DNA of 13,798 nucleotides from positions 1-13,798 of the forward strand of contig JAQSYC010000053.1 of NCBI GenBank assembly GCA_029256345.1. The letters are read 5' to 3'. How positions within the stretch are numbered: the first letter of the stretch is position 1; each line of letters opens with the position of its first letter. Under the pieces are notes generated by a model. That model worked only from the letters and a program-made list of their open reading frames with translations, was not told the DNA's origin and searched no databases. This DNA is from Clostridia bacterium. Lineage in GTDB: Bacteria; Bacillota; Clostridia; Lachnospirales; Cellulosilyticaceae. Positions 1 through 6,540 of this stretch are shown here, one piece after another. Both the position numbers and the translations under genes were made by a program.

Positions 1-99
1 TTTGAAAGCGTACTTGAATGGACTAAGACCAAAGGATTAACCGAGAAGACTTATACTTTGGAAGAGATTAGTGACTTTTCGTTTATTGAACAGGAGTAG
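1..99 (+). CDS. C-terminal end of probable ABC transporter substrate-binding protein (partial)
   Basis: An open frame runs from the first base to a TAG at 97-99 and gives the last 32 residues of a protein. The start lies outside the window. The fragment is charged and helical, with no membrane segment. It ends 37 bases before an ABC ATPase gene that is followed by its permease. In SsuABC/ThiXYZ-type importers this place is commonly taken by the extracytoplasmic solute-binding protein of the NMT1/THI5 or SsuA class, and the fragment is compatible with that. The identification rests on position more than on sequence, because no diagnostic motif falls in so short a tail. The ligand cannot be told. 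Confidence 0.5.
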   Translation, partial: FESVLEWTKTKGLTEKTYTLEEISDFSFIEQE

Positions 100-136
100 T
101 GCAGCAAAATCTTGCATTGAAAGGATTTGACAAAAG

Positions 137-907
137 GTGATTCACATAAAGAGCTTAGGCTATAGCTATGGGAATGAAGAGGTTCTAAAAGATGTGCATT
201 TGAATATCCCAGAGAAAACAACCTGTGCTGTTATTGGACCATCGGGTTGCGGCAAAACAACGCTGCTCTATATTTTAGCAGGACTTCTCAAGGGTTATAA
301 AGGAGAAGTCTATGTGTCAGGAAGGCCTTTGGCAGGCGTTAGAAAAGAGACAGGCATCATCCTTCAGGACGGAGGGCTTTTGCCATGGAAAACGGTAGGG
401 GAAAACATTGCATTAGGTATTTATGCAAAGCGGCGCACAAAGATGCCTGCATCTTTGCAGGTAAGAAAAGAAGATAAAAGAGTCATGCAGGAAAAAATAG
501 ATAACGTATTATGTGAACTTGATATTAAAGCACATTGCGACAAATTTCCTAGTCAGCTCAGCGGGGGACAAAAGCAAAGGGCGGCTATTGCCAGAGCTTT
601 AGTAACGGATTCAGATCTGCTGCTCTTTGATGAAATCTCGTCGGCACTAGATGCTGTCACAAAAGAAAAGATTCAAGAGTTGATCCTAAGGCTACAGCAA
701 AAAAATGGTCTAACCTTGATGACGATTACCCATAGCATAGAGGAAGCTATATTTTTGGGACAGCAGATTGTCGTTATGGAAAAATCAAAGATTAAACAGA
801 TTATAGAAAATCCGTATTATGGAAAAAGAATGCTTTATTCGGATGAGGCATATTATGAACTGTATCAGGTGGTGAGGACATTTCTTTATGAAGGAGAAAA
901 GCGATGA
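137..907 (+). CDS. ABC importer ATP-binding protein (SsuB/ThiZ-type)
   Basis: Cytoplasmic ATPase that would power a two-permease importer of a small organic solute such as a sulfonate, nitrate-like anion or thiamine precursor. All nucleotide-binding motifs are visible in its 256 residues: Walker A GPSGCGKTT at 34-42, Q-loop glutamine about 77, signature LSGGQKQR from 141, Walker B ending in D165-E166, and the H-loop histidine at 199 in THSIEEA. The residue after the catalytic glutamate is isoleucine, where proline is usual in this family. About 20 basic residues (roughly 96-116) lengthen the helical domain. The start is GTG, chosen because MxIK-LxYSYG is a normal ABC N-terminus and AAAGGA lies 11 bases upstream. 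Its stop overlaps the permease start (ATGA), so the two are translationally coupled. The substrate is not determined. Confidence 0.93.
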   Translation: MIHIKSLGYSYGNEEVLKDVHLNIPEKTTCAVIGPSGCGKTTLLYILAGLLKGYKGEVYVSGRPLAGVRKETGIILQDGGLLPWKTVGENIALGIYAKRRTKMPASLQVRKEDKRVMQEKIDNVLCELDIKAHCDKFPSQLSGGQKQRAAIARALVTDSDLLLFDEISSALDAVTKEKIQELILRLQQKNGLTLMTITHSIEEAIFLGQQIVVMEKSKIKQIIENPYYGKRMLYSDEAYYELYQVVRTFLYEGEKR

Positions 908-1662
908 AAGGACTAAGAAGAGTTGTTCAAAGCAAGACCTTACATGGTTTTTTAATACTGCTTGTTATCTGGGAACTAACCCATCAGCTGCTGCATTCAA
1001 ATATTGTGCCAAATCCTATTGCAACGGGTGTGGTATTTGTTAGACTTATGAGCCAAGAACTGCTTTGGCACATGGGAGCCAGTCTCCTAAGAATTGGTGT
1101 GGCCATCGTTATAGCGATGCTGATTGGCATCCCTTTGGGTCTATGGACAGGGAGCAGCAAGAGGGCAGACGCTGTTTTCTCTCCGGTAGTTTATGTACTG
1201 TATCCCCTGCCCAAAATAGCTTTTTTACCTGTATTTATGTTGCTTTTTGGACTCGGAAATGTCTCTAAGATTATTTTAGTGGTGACAATTATTGTGTTTC
1301 AAATTCTTTTAGGAACAAGAGACGGGGTTAAGGAGATTCCTAAAGAACTTTATTATGCAGTAAAAGCACTGGGATCAGATCAGTGGACTATGTACAGGCA
1401 TCTCATTATTCCTGCTGTACTGCCTAAAATGATTTCTTCTCTAAGGATAAGTGTAGGAATAGGTCTATCTGCTCTGTTTTTTAGTGAAAACTATGCAGCC
1501 AGCTATGGCATTGGGTATTTTATCATGGATGCATGGGCAGTTATGAAATACAAGGAAATGTTTGCGGGTATATTAGCTTTGGGGATTATGAGTTTTTTGT
1601 TATTTAAAGCCATCGACTTACTAGAAAAAAGACTTTGTAGTTGGATGTTTATTAGTCAATAA
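904..1662 (+). CDS. ABC importer permease (SsuC/ThiX-type, BPD_transp_1)
   Basis: Integral membrane subunit that would form the homodimeric channel for the preceding ATPase. It has 252 residues, the usual size, with about six hydrophobic segments. The family features are present: an NPIATGVVF motif after TM1 (about residue 37), a YPLPKIAFLPVFMLLFGLG stretch in the middle, and the EAA-type cytoplasmic loop with KELYYAVKALGSDQWTMY then PAVLPKMISSLR, which docks to the ATPase. The start ATG overlaps the stop of the ATPase gene. No terminator is visible after the stop, and the csoR promoter begins only 15 bases later, so some readthrough into csoR is possible. Assignment to the SsuC/TauC/ThiX class is firm. 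The transported solute is unknown. Confidence 0.93.
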   Translation: MKGLRRVVQSKTLHGFLILLVIWELTHQLLHSNIVPNPIATGVVFVRLMSQELLWHMGASLLRIGVAIVIAMLIGIPLGLWTGSSKRADAVFSPVVYVLYPLPKIAFLPVFMLLFGLGNVSKIILVVTIIVFQILLGTRDGVKEIPKELYYAVKALGSDQWTMYRHLIIPAVLPKMISSLRISVGIGLSALFFSENYAASYGIGYFIMDAWAVMKYKEMFAGILALGIMSFLLFKAIDLLEKRLCSWMFISQ

Positions 1663-1677
1663 CAAAGTAGTGTTATG

Positions 1678-1717
1678 TTGACAAAACAACCTGCTTCCTA
1701 TACCCTAAAGGAGTATA
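1678..1717 (+). promoter_or_regulatory. csoR promoter with overlapping CsoR-type operator
   Basis: A perfect -35 TTGACA (1678-1683) is followed by a 17-base spacer and a -10 TACCCT (1701-1706). The -10 lies inside the palindrome TATACCCTAAAGGAGTATA (1699-1717), so a bound repressor would block RNA polymerase. The palindrome resembles the known CsoR operators of Firmicutes, which have TACCC and GGGTA-type arms. The same arrangement, with the operator starting 21 bases after the first base of the -35, recurs before the metal ATPase at 4623. Autoregulation of csoR is inferred. Confidence 0.82.
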
Positions 1718-1748
1718 CCGGAGTTTATGATGAGAATGGAGAATAGGC

Positions 1749-2024
1749 ATGAGACAATGTATGGATATTCCGAAAGTACATGCAAGATTAAAACGTATTG
1801 AAGGGCAAGTAAGAGGCATTTCGGACATGATAGATAAGGATGTTCCTTGTGAAGATCTTCTGGTACAAATCAATGCTGCAAAATCAGCCTTGCACAAGGT
1901 TGGGCAGATTATTTTAGAGGGGCACCTGCAGCACTGCGTCCGTGAGGGTATTGAGCATGGAGATGCAGACAAAACCATTTCGGATTTTGCCAAAGCAGTA
2001 GAGCATTTTTCACGGATGGTCTAA
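1749..2024 (+). CDS. csoR: CsoR-family metal-sensing transcriptional repressor, probably copper
   Basis: Small all-helical DUF156 repressor of 91 residues. Members bind DNA as tetramers and release it when metal binds, de-repressing efflux genes. The conserved RLKRIEGQVRGI stretch is at residues 13-24. Residues C34, H59 and C63 have the spacing (25 and 4) of the Cu(I) ligands Cys-His-Cys of characterised CsoR proteins. RcnR-type nickel/cobalt sensors instead need an N-terminal His and a second His in the position of C63, and FrmR-type formaldehyde sensors differ as well. An extra Cys at position 4 is unusual and could be a further ligand. The start at 1749 has GGAG at 1738-1741 with a 7-base gap; an in-frame ATG at 1761 is the alternative. 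The gene is alone in its transcription unit, and its likely target is the P-type ATPase at 4695. Confidence 0.9.
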   Translation: MRQCMDIPKVHARLKRIEGQVRGISDMIDKDVPCEDLLVQINAAKSALHKVGQIILEGHLQHCVREGIEHGDADKTISDFAKAVEHFSRMV

Positions 2025-2041
2025 TAACAGAGAAAAGTTTA

Positions 2042-2083
2042 ACCCATCCATAGGAGAATAGCTCACCGTGGGTGGGTCTTTTA
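2042..2083 (+). terminator. Rho-independent terminator after csoR
   Basis: ACCCATCC (2042-2049) pairs with GGGTGGGT (2070-2077), with one G-U pair, and is followed by CTTTTAT. The 20-base interior can form a smaller GGAG/CTC hairpin. It begins 17 bases after the csoR stop. Confidence 0.75.
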
Positions 2084-2171
2084 TGTGTGCATAAAACAGA
2101 CGTAATCTAACGCGTATTTTTAGCTAAAGAGAATAAAAAGAAGAAATATGTTGAAAAAAGACAAAATAGTA

Positions 2172-2200
2172 TTGGAATATTGTCGAAGTAAAGTTATTAT
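2172..2200 (+). promoter_or_regulatory. Possible sigma-A promoter of the AgrC-like gene
   Basis: TTGGAA (2172-2177), a 17-base spacer and TATTAT (2195-2200) lie in the gap between the csoR terminator and the kinase gene. Both hexamers are imperfect. No LytTR-type direct-repeat operator, as used by AgrA-like regulators, could be made out. The rest of the gap (2084-2310) is AT-rich and holds no gene I can support. Confidence 0.45.
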
Positions 2201-2310
2201 AGAGGTACAAGTGTTGATTTTGGGCAGTATCTGATGAGAGTAGAAAAATATTGGATGCGGCATTCAGTAGGCGTATCTTAAAGGTTAAAGGAAAGAAGGT
2301 TAGACTTACC

Positions 2311-3630
2311 GTGATAAATGGATTACTTTGGCATATATTTGAGTACGGTATTATTTTAATTGATTTTATATTTGCATATGTATTTCTAAAGGGGATACTT
2401 GATAGAAACACGAAAGTTCCTGACCGTTTGGCATATGGTCTCATTTTCGGTTTGGCCACTTTAGTTTTTGCGTTAAGCCGAGTGGCTAAGTTTTCAGCGG
2501 CTCAAATGATTGGGTCTTATTTATGTTGCATAGTCATAGCACTTATCCTTTTTAAAGGAAGATTCCTTGTCCGTCTTTTTTGGGCAACAATGTACATGGT
2601 TGGAATCGCTGTTATCGAGAGTATGATTATCTATGTTTCTTCTGCTATTACAAAAATAGATGTCATTACACTTGCGCTCTCCTTAAATTGGTATAGAATT
2701 GTTTTTTGTATTTTTTCAAAATTAGTAACTTATATTTATATAAGGTTAGTGGGCAGAACAACTCGCAGAAATTTTAATAATATCCCTTCACGATTTTATA
2801 AAATCATAATCACTGTTTTTATTGTTTCGACCTTATCCATGCTGTTAATTATGGATATTGGAGTGGCTGTTAAAGATGATGAGAGTGTTGGATTTGCGTT
2901 AGTTTGGATTTCAGCTGGCATACTTATTTTAACGATTACTGTGTATCAAATCTTTCAGTATATGTCAGATTACTTTGAAAAAGAAACCCAGCACCATATT
3001 ATGCAGTATCAAAATCAAGTTATGATGCAAACAGCTTTAGATAGAGATGAAGCAAATAAAGAAGTCAGAAGAATTTGGCATGATTTCAATAATCATATTA
3101 GCTGCATTGATATGCTTCTTCAAATGAATAACATAGTAAGAGCGAGAAAGTATATAGCAGGTATGCAGATTAATAGTAAAGTTGCTCATTTTGAGATTAA
3201 AACAGGAAATGAAATTGCTGATGCTGTTCTTAATCAGAAATATAAGAAAGCCCAAAAACACAACATTCGATTTAAAGTTGAAGGTCAATTAACAGATGAT
3301 ATTAATATCAATGAAGTCGATCTATGTTCTTTAATGAGCAATGCACTGGATAATGCCATTGAAGCTAATTTGAAAGTTTTAGATGAATCCCTTAGGGCCA
3401 TTAGCGTTCAGATTAAACCCGAAAATCGTTGTTTGTTTTTAGAAATAACTAATACAGTAGATAAAAATGTGACAAATACAAAAATTGTAGGCACAACAAA
3501 AGAAGATAGGAAGAATCATGGATTTGGGATGCTTAATATGAAAACAATTGCAGAAAAATACCAAGGTTATATGAATTATCATTTTAAAGAAGATTCCTTC
3601 AACTTATCAATCATGTTAAAAGCAGTATAG
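2311..3630 (+). CDS. AgrC-like GHKL sensor histidine kinase (orphan)
   Basis: Membrane sensor kinase of the AgrC/ComD type, which normally senses a secreted peptide and phosphorylates a LytTR response regulator. With the GTG start there are 439 residues. The first ~210 form about six to seven hydrophobic segments. A helical linker follows, then the phosphoacceptor region RRIWHDFNNH with H257, then the GHKL ATPase domain: N-box SNALDNAIEA (343-352) and G-box HGFGMLN (403-409). The class-typical HDxxNH signature separates it from ordinary HisKA kinases. GTG 2311 has AGAAGG about 11 bases upstream and gives a normal AgrC N-terminus. A TTG at 2251 in the same frame would add 20 basic residues and is less likely. 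No agrA, agrB or agrD partner is in the window, so signal and regulator are unknown. It sits between csoR and its probable target but shows no sequence link to metal response. Confidence 0.87.
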   Translation: MINGLLWHIFEYGIILIDFIFAYVFLKGILDRNTKVPDRLAYGLIFGLATLVFALSRVAKFSAAQMIGSYLCCIVIALILFKGRFLVRLFWATMYMVGIAVIESMIIYVSSAITKIDVITLALSLNWYRIVFCIFSKLVTYIYIRLVGRTTRRNFNNIPSRFYKIIITVFIVSTLSMLLIMDIGVAVKDDESVGFALVWISAGILILTITVYQIFQYMSDYFEKETQHHIMQYQNQVMMQTALDRDEANKEVRRIWHDFNNHISCIDMLLQMNNIVRARKYIAGMQINSKVAHFEIKTGNEIADAVLNQKYKKAQKHNIRFKVEGQLTDDININEVDLCSLMSNALDNAIEANLKVLDESLRAISVQIKPENRCLFLEITNTVDKNVTNTKIVGTTKEDRKNHGFGMLNMKTIAEKYQGYMNYHFKEDSFNLSIMLKAV

Positions 3631-3643
3631 AAATCACTGGAAA

Positions 3644-3745
3644 AAAGGGTTGTCGCACTAGAAAATTTACATACAATATGTTGCTTTGCTAATTTAAAAT
3701 TAGGACAATATATTGTAGTAGTTATTCTTAATGCGACAGCCCTTT
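3644..3745. terminator. Large nested hairpin, bidirectional terminator, MITE-like
   Basis: AAAGGGTTGTCGCA (3644-3657) pairs with TGCGACAGCCCTTT (3732-3745) over 14 bp with one G-U. Inside it, TACAATAT (3672-3679) pairs with ATATTGTA (3710-3717), and CTAATTT (3689-3695) with AAATTAG (3697-3703). Read downward, the plus strand gives a T-rich tail and the minus strand gives TTTTTT, so it could end both convergent genes. The size and nested symmetry exceed an ordinary terminator and recall a palindromic miniature element. The flanking 3746-3841 holds no gene. Confidence 0.7.
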
Positions 3746-3841
3746 GCTCTTTTATAGATTAACATGATACTACAGTGGAGAGAGTTATTAACTATCCCCT
3801 ACTGGATTGAAAAGGGGTATAACAGGGGTAAAAGTAAAGTG

Positions 3842-4466
3842 TTATTTTACTTCGGTAGCGCCGCTAACTGTCCCTTCATTTTCTAACTTAAAGCTATCCA
3901 TATACTCCTGACTGGCAAAATACACATTGCCTTCAACTTTTGCATCAACGACAGAAAAGTTATTTGCTTCAACATAAACATCCCCGATAAAAGTTCCGCC
4001 TTGAATTCTTGCATTTGAACTCTTAATTGTGAGCTTTGGCGCCGTCAAAGAGAATCTATCCGTTACATTTTTATCTGCATCTTGGGCATAGAGAGCTATT
4101 TTGCGCTGGATAGCATCTGTACCATCATCATTTTTTTTACCATTTTTAAATTCACCGTCTAAAATAAGCTCTTTATCAAAGGTTAAATCTTTAAGGGTCG
4201 CAATGATCCACTCACCATCTTTACTGATAGCATTTTCAAAATCAGTTTCATTATCTACTATAGAAGCAGTTGTTACGGCATCTACAGGGGTTTCGGCAGC
4301 TGGAGATTCGGGCTGGAGATTCGGTTGCTGGGGTATTAGTGGCAGGAGATTCAGCAGCAGGGGACTCTGTTCCTGGGGTTTCCGGTACTGGGGATTCATT
4401 AGGTGAGCAGCCTGCAAGTAAAATAGCTGCTACTGTTAAAGATAATAGTAAAGCTTTCAATTTCAT
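3842..4466 (-). pseudogene. Secreted lipoprotein gene broken by a +1 frameshift
   Basis: Two overlapping minus-strand frames form one gene. The 5' part starts at ATG 4466 after a strong AAAGGAGGT site (4474-4482) and encodes a lipoprotein signal peptide ending in the lipobox LAGC, then a Pro/Ser/Thr/Glu-rich linker with PETP, TESPA and AESPA repeats. The 3' part, in another frame, continues the linker (ESPAAETP) into a roughly 150-residue domain ending at TAA 3844. That domain has a KDGEWIIATLKDL stretch and alternating beta-strand-like hydrophobic residues, as in surface proteins with a beta-solenoid fold; its function is not known to me. The frames are joined by an exact 13-bp tandem duplication (4299-4324). 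Removing one copy restores a continuous frame of 203 residues. As it stands, translation ends after 71 residues. It may be a pseudogene, a phase-OFF state or an assembly error. Confidence 0.82.
4299..4324. repeat. Exact 13-bp tandem duplication causing the lipoprotein frameshift
   Basis: GCTGGAGATTCGG occurs twice with no gap, at 4299-4311 and 4312-4324 (plus strand). Thirteen is not a multiple of three, so two copies shift the frame by one base and one copy leaves it open. Neighbouring bases do not extend the match on either side. Confidence 0.95.
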
Positions 4467-4525
4467 CGATAATACCTCCTTTAATTTTTTACATAAAGCA
4501 TGTAAAACTTTATTTCATAAGGATA

Positions 4526-4554
4526 AGTATAGCACCGCCATAAAAAAGTAACAA
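4526..4554 (-). promoter_or_regulatory. Promoter of the lipoprotein gene
   Basis: On the minus strand, TTGTTA (4554-4549), a 17-base spacer and TATACT (4531-4526) form a good sigma-A promoter about 60 bases before the start codon. It is back to back with the metal ATPase promoter that begins at 4623. Confidence 0.7.
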
Positions 4555-4588
4555 CGCGTGGGGCGTGCATAATAACAGGAAATTTTTA

Positions 4589-4609
4589 ACAAATACAATG
4601 GTTATTTGT
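4589..4609. repeat. Dyad upstream of the metal ATPase promoter
   Basis: ACAAATA (4589-4595) and TATTTGT (4603-4609) are exact inverted repeats separated by 7 bases. They lie 14 bases before the -35 of the ATPase and between two divergent promoters. It could bind a second regulator, but no family is suggested. Confidence 0.4.
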
Positions 4610-4622
4610 ACCAAATGCTATA

Positions 4623-4662
4623 TTGACAACTTTTTAATAATAATATACCATATAGGGGTATA
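4623..4662 (+). promoter_or_regulatory. Metal ATPase promoter with CsoR-type operator
   Basis: TTGACA (4623-4628), a 17-base spacer and -10 TACCAT (4646-4651) overlap the palindrome TATACCATATAGGGGTATA (4644-4662). The palindrome matches the csoR box at 16 of 19 positions and has the same phase to the promoter. It is the expected site of repression by CsoR with release on metal excess. Confidence 0.85.
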
Positions 4663-4694
4663 CAGTATATTATTATTAAATTGGAGTTGGTGAC

Positions 4695-6425
4695 ATGAAA
4701 GTATGGTTAGCAGATGGAGAAAAACGCACGATTTTATGGCTGGTATTATCAGGTATATCTCTTCTTATAAGTTTTTTCAATATTTTGGGAGATGCCTTGC
4801 CAGTTGACGTAGCTTGGGTGGCTATTGTGTTATGCGGTATGCCTATTATTTTAGGTGCGGTTAAGGGCCTTATTACGGAGTTTGATATCAAAGCAGATGT
4901 GCTGGTATCCATTGCCCTTGTTGCAGCTGTATTTATTGGAGAAGTTTTTGCAGCAGGGGAAGTAGCTTTTATTATGGCCATAGGGGCACTGTTGGAAGAA
5001 AGGACAGTGGCTAAAGCCAGGGCGGGCATAGAAAAGCTGGTTCATCTTACACCGAGGACAGCAAGAGTTATTAGGGACGGCATAGAAAGCATAATGCCGG
5101 CAGAAGAGGTGGTTTTCAGCGGTACAGTCAATCAATTTGGCACCTTTGAGATGAAAGCAATAAAGGTTGGGGAAAACAGTTCCCTGCAGAGGATGATCAG
5201 ACTGGTAGAGTCAGCTGATGCCAGCAAAGCAAAGATTGTGGGTCTTGCCGATAGGTGGGCGACTTGGATTGTAGTCATCGCACTAACAGCGGCGGCGGGA
5301 ACATGGTTTGTTACAGGAGAAGTCATACGTTCTGTCACCATACTGGTTGTATTCTGTCCCTGTGCCCTCGTGCTCGCAACACCTACTGCTATCATGGCGG
5401 GTATTGGTAATGCCACAAAATATGGTATTCTTATACGGGAAGGAGATGCTCTGGAAAGACTGGCAAAGGTGAAGCATATGGCTTTTGATAAAACAGGTAC
5501 TCTAACTTATGGAAAGCCTAGTGTTACAGCAGTTCAAAGTCTAAATGGGCATCGGTCTATCAAAGATTTATTAGTCTTGACGGCCTCGGCAGAGCTTAGG
5601 TCAGAACATCCTCTAGGAAAGGCTATTATCACTTACTTCAAGTCTGAAACCGATACTTTGCCTAGAGCGCCCGAAGAGTTTGAGATGTTTGCAGGGCGGG
5701 GAGTGAGAGCTGTTTTGGGAGAAAAAATAATCCATGCAGGGAATACTAAATTATTAGTGGAGCAAGGCATTTCTTTACCTCAGGTGGCAATAGATCAGAC
5801 CCAGGTCTATGAAAAAGAAGGCTGCAGTATTATCTATGTAGCAGTTAATCATACACTAGAAGGCTTTGTTGCTCTTTCGGATACCCTTAGAAAAGATGCC
5901 AATCAGGTAGTAAATGGGATACAAGCTTCTGGCTTAAAAGTACTGCTTCTTACAGGAGACAGCACTAGGGCAGCTTCCCACATGGCGAAGCTTACAGGCA
6001 TCACAACTGTACATACCCAGTGTCTGCCGGAGGATAAACTGGCTATTATTGAATCTTACCAAAGTACAAATGAAATGGTTTGTATGGTTGGGGATGGAGT
6101 CAATGATGCGCCTGCGCTAAAAAAAGCTTATGTAGGTATTGCTATGGGAGGCATCGGCAGTGATATTGCAGTGGACGCTGCAGATATTGCACTGGTTGGA
6201 GATGATATCAAACATATACCCCATCTGATAAGGTTGTCTAAGCAAACGATGGGAACCATCAAGCTGAACTTGATACTTTCGATGGCGCTGAATTTCATTG
6301 CTATTTTATTAGCTATGACAGGTCTTTTAAACCCTATCATGGGAGCACTAGTACATAATGTGGGATCAGTTGCAGTGATTATTAATTCATCATTATTATT
6401 ACATTTAAAAGAAGAAAAGCTATAA
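4695..6425 (+). CDS. P1B-type heavy-metal ATPase lacking the TGES actuator segment
   Basis: Membrane ATPase for export of a soft metal, probably under CsoR control. It has 576 residues and no N-terminal HMA metal-binding domain. Core motifs are visible: transmembrane C221-P222-C223, phosphorylation loop DKTGT (D265), SEHPLG with H305-P306, GDGVNDAP (466-473), and a TM8 motif HNVGS (554-558). The last differs from the MxxSS of classical Cu(I) exporters and from the DxG of Zn/Cd exporters, so the metal is uncertain. The actuator domain is defective: after PAEEV (135-139) the sequence passes straight to VFSGTVNQFG. Family members carry some 45-50 residues here, including the VGD..PGE..P.DG stretch and the TGES loop needed for dephosphorylation. 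The frame stays open, so a protein is made but is unlikely to pump. The start has GGAG at 4683-4686 with an 8-base gap. Confidence 0.88.
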   Translation: MKVWLADGEKRTILWLVLSGISLLISFFNILGDALPVDVAWVAIVLCGMPIILGAVKGLITEFDIKADVLVSIALVAAVFIGEVFAAGEVAFIMAIGALLEERTVAKARAGIEKLVHLTPRTARVIRDGIESIMPAEEVVFSGTVNQFGTFEMKAIKVGENSSLQRMIRLVESADASKAKIVGLADRWATWIVVIALTAAAGTWFVTGEVIRSVTILVVFCPCALVLATPTAIMAGIGNATKYGILIREGDALERLAKVKHMAFDKTGTLTYGKPSVTAVQSLNGHRSIKDLLVLTASAELRSEHPLGKAIITYFKSETDTLPRAPEEFEMFAGRGVRAVLGEKIIHAGNTKLLVEQGISLPQVAIDQTQVYEKEGCSIIYVAVNHTLEGFVALSDTLRKDANQVVNGIQASGLKVLLLTGDSTRAASHMAKLTGITTVHTQCLPEDKLAIIESYQSTNEMVCMVGDGVNDAPALKKAYVGIAMGGIGSDIAVDAADIALVGDDIKHIPHLIRLSKQTMGTIKLNLILSMALNFIAILLAMTGLLNPIMGALVHNVGSVAVIINSSLLLHLKEEKL

Positions 6426-6440
6426 AATCTTTTATCTATC

Positions 6441-6470
6441 TTGACGCCTCTTATTGCAATACTTTATAAT
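6441..6470 (+). promoter_or_regulatory. Promoter of the MFS transporter gene
   Basis: TTGACG (6441-6446), an 18-base spacer and a perfect TATAAT (6465-6470) lie 71 bases before the MFS start codon. No CsoR-type box is present, so the transporter is probably regulated separately from the ATPase. No terminator was seen between the ATPase stop and this promoter. Confidence 0.75.
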
Positions 6471-6540
6471 AAGTTTTAGAACAATAGAACATATGTTTTG
6501 CTTGCTTCAAACTTAGTCATATAATTAGAAATGAGGGCTT

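Noticed and set aside
1673..1993. Minus-strand reading frame opposite csoR
   Set aside because: It overlaps a well-supported csoR gene and its promoter and has no domain or ribosome site of its own.
2148..2234. A 28-codon plus-strand reading frame before the AgrC-like gene, considered as a signal-peptide precursor
   Set aside because: It has a weak ribosome site, lacks AgrD-like features (no conserved Cys within a charged C-terminal context), and the likely -10 element at 2195 falls inside it.
3813..3821. AGGGGTATA, identical to the right arm of the ATPase CsoR box
   Set aside because: The left arm is absent and the site lies at the 3' ends of two convergent genes with no promoter nearby, so it is most likely chance.
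4101..4551. Plus-strand frames opposite the lipoprotein gene
   Set aside because: They are the complement of the lipoprotein linker repeats, without ribosome sites or recognisable domains, while the minus strand has a promoter, ribosome site and signal peptide.
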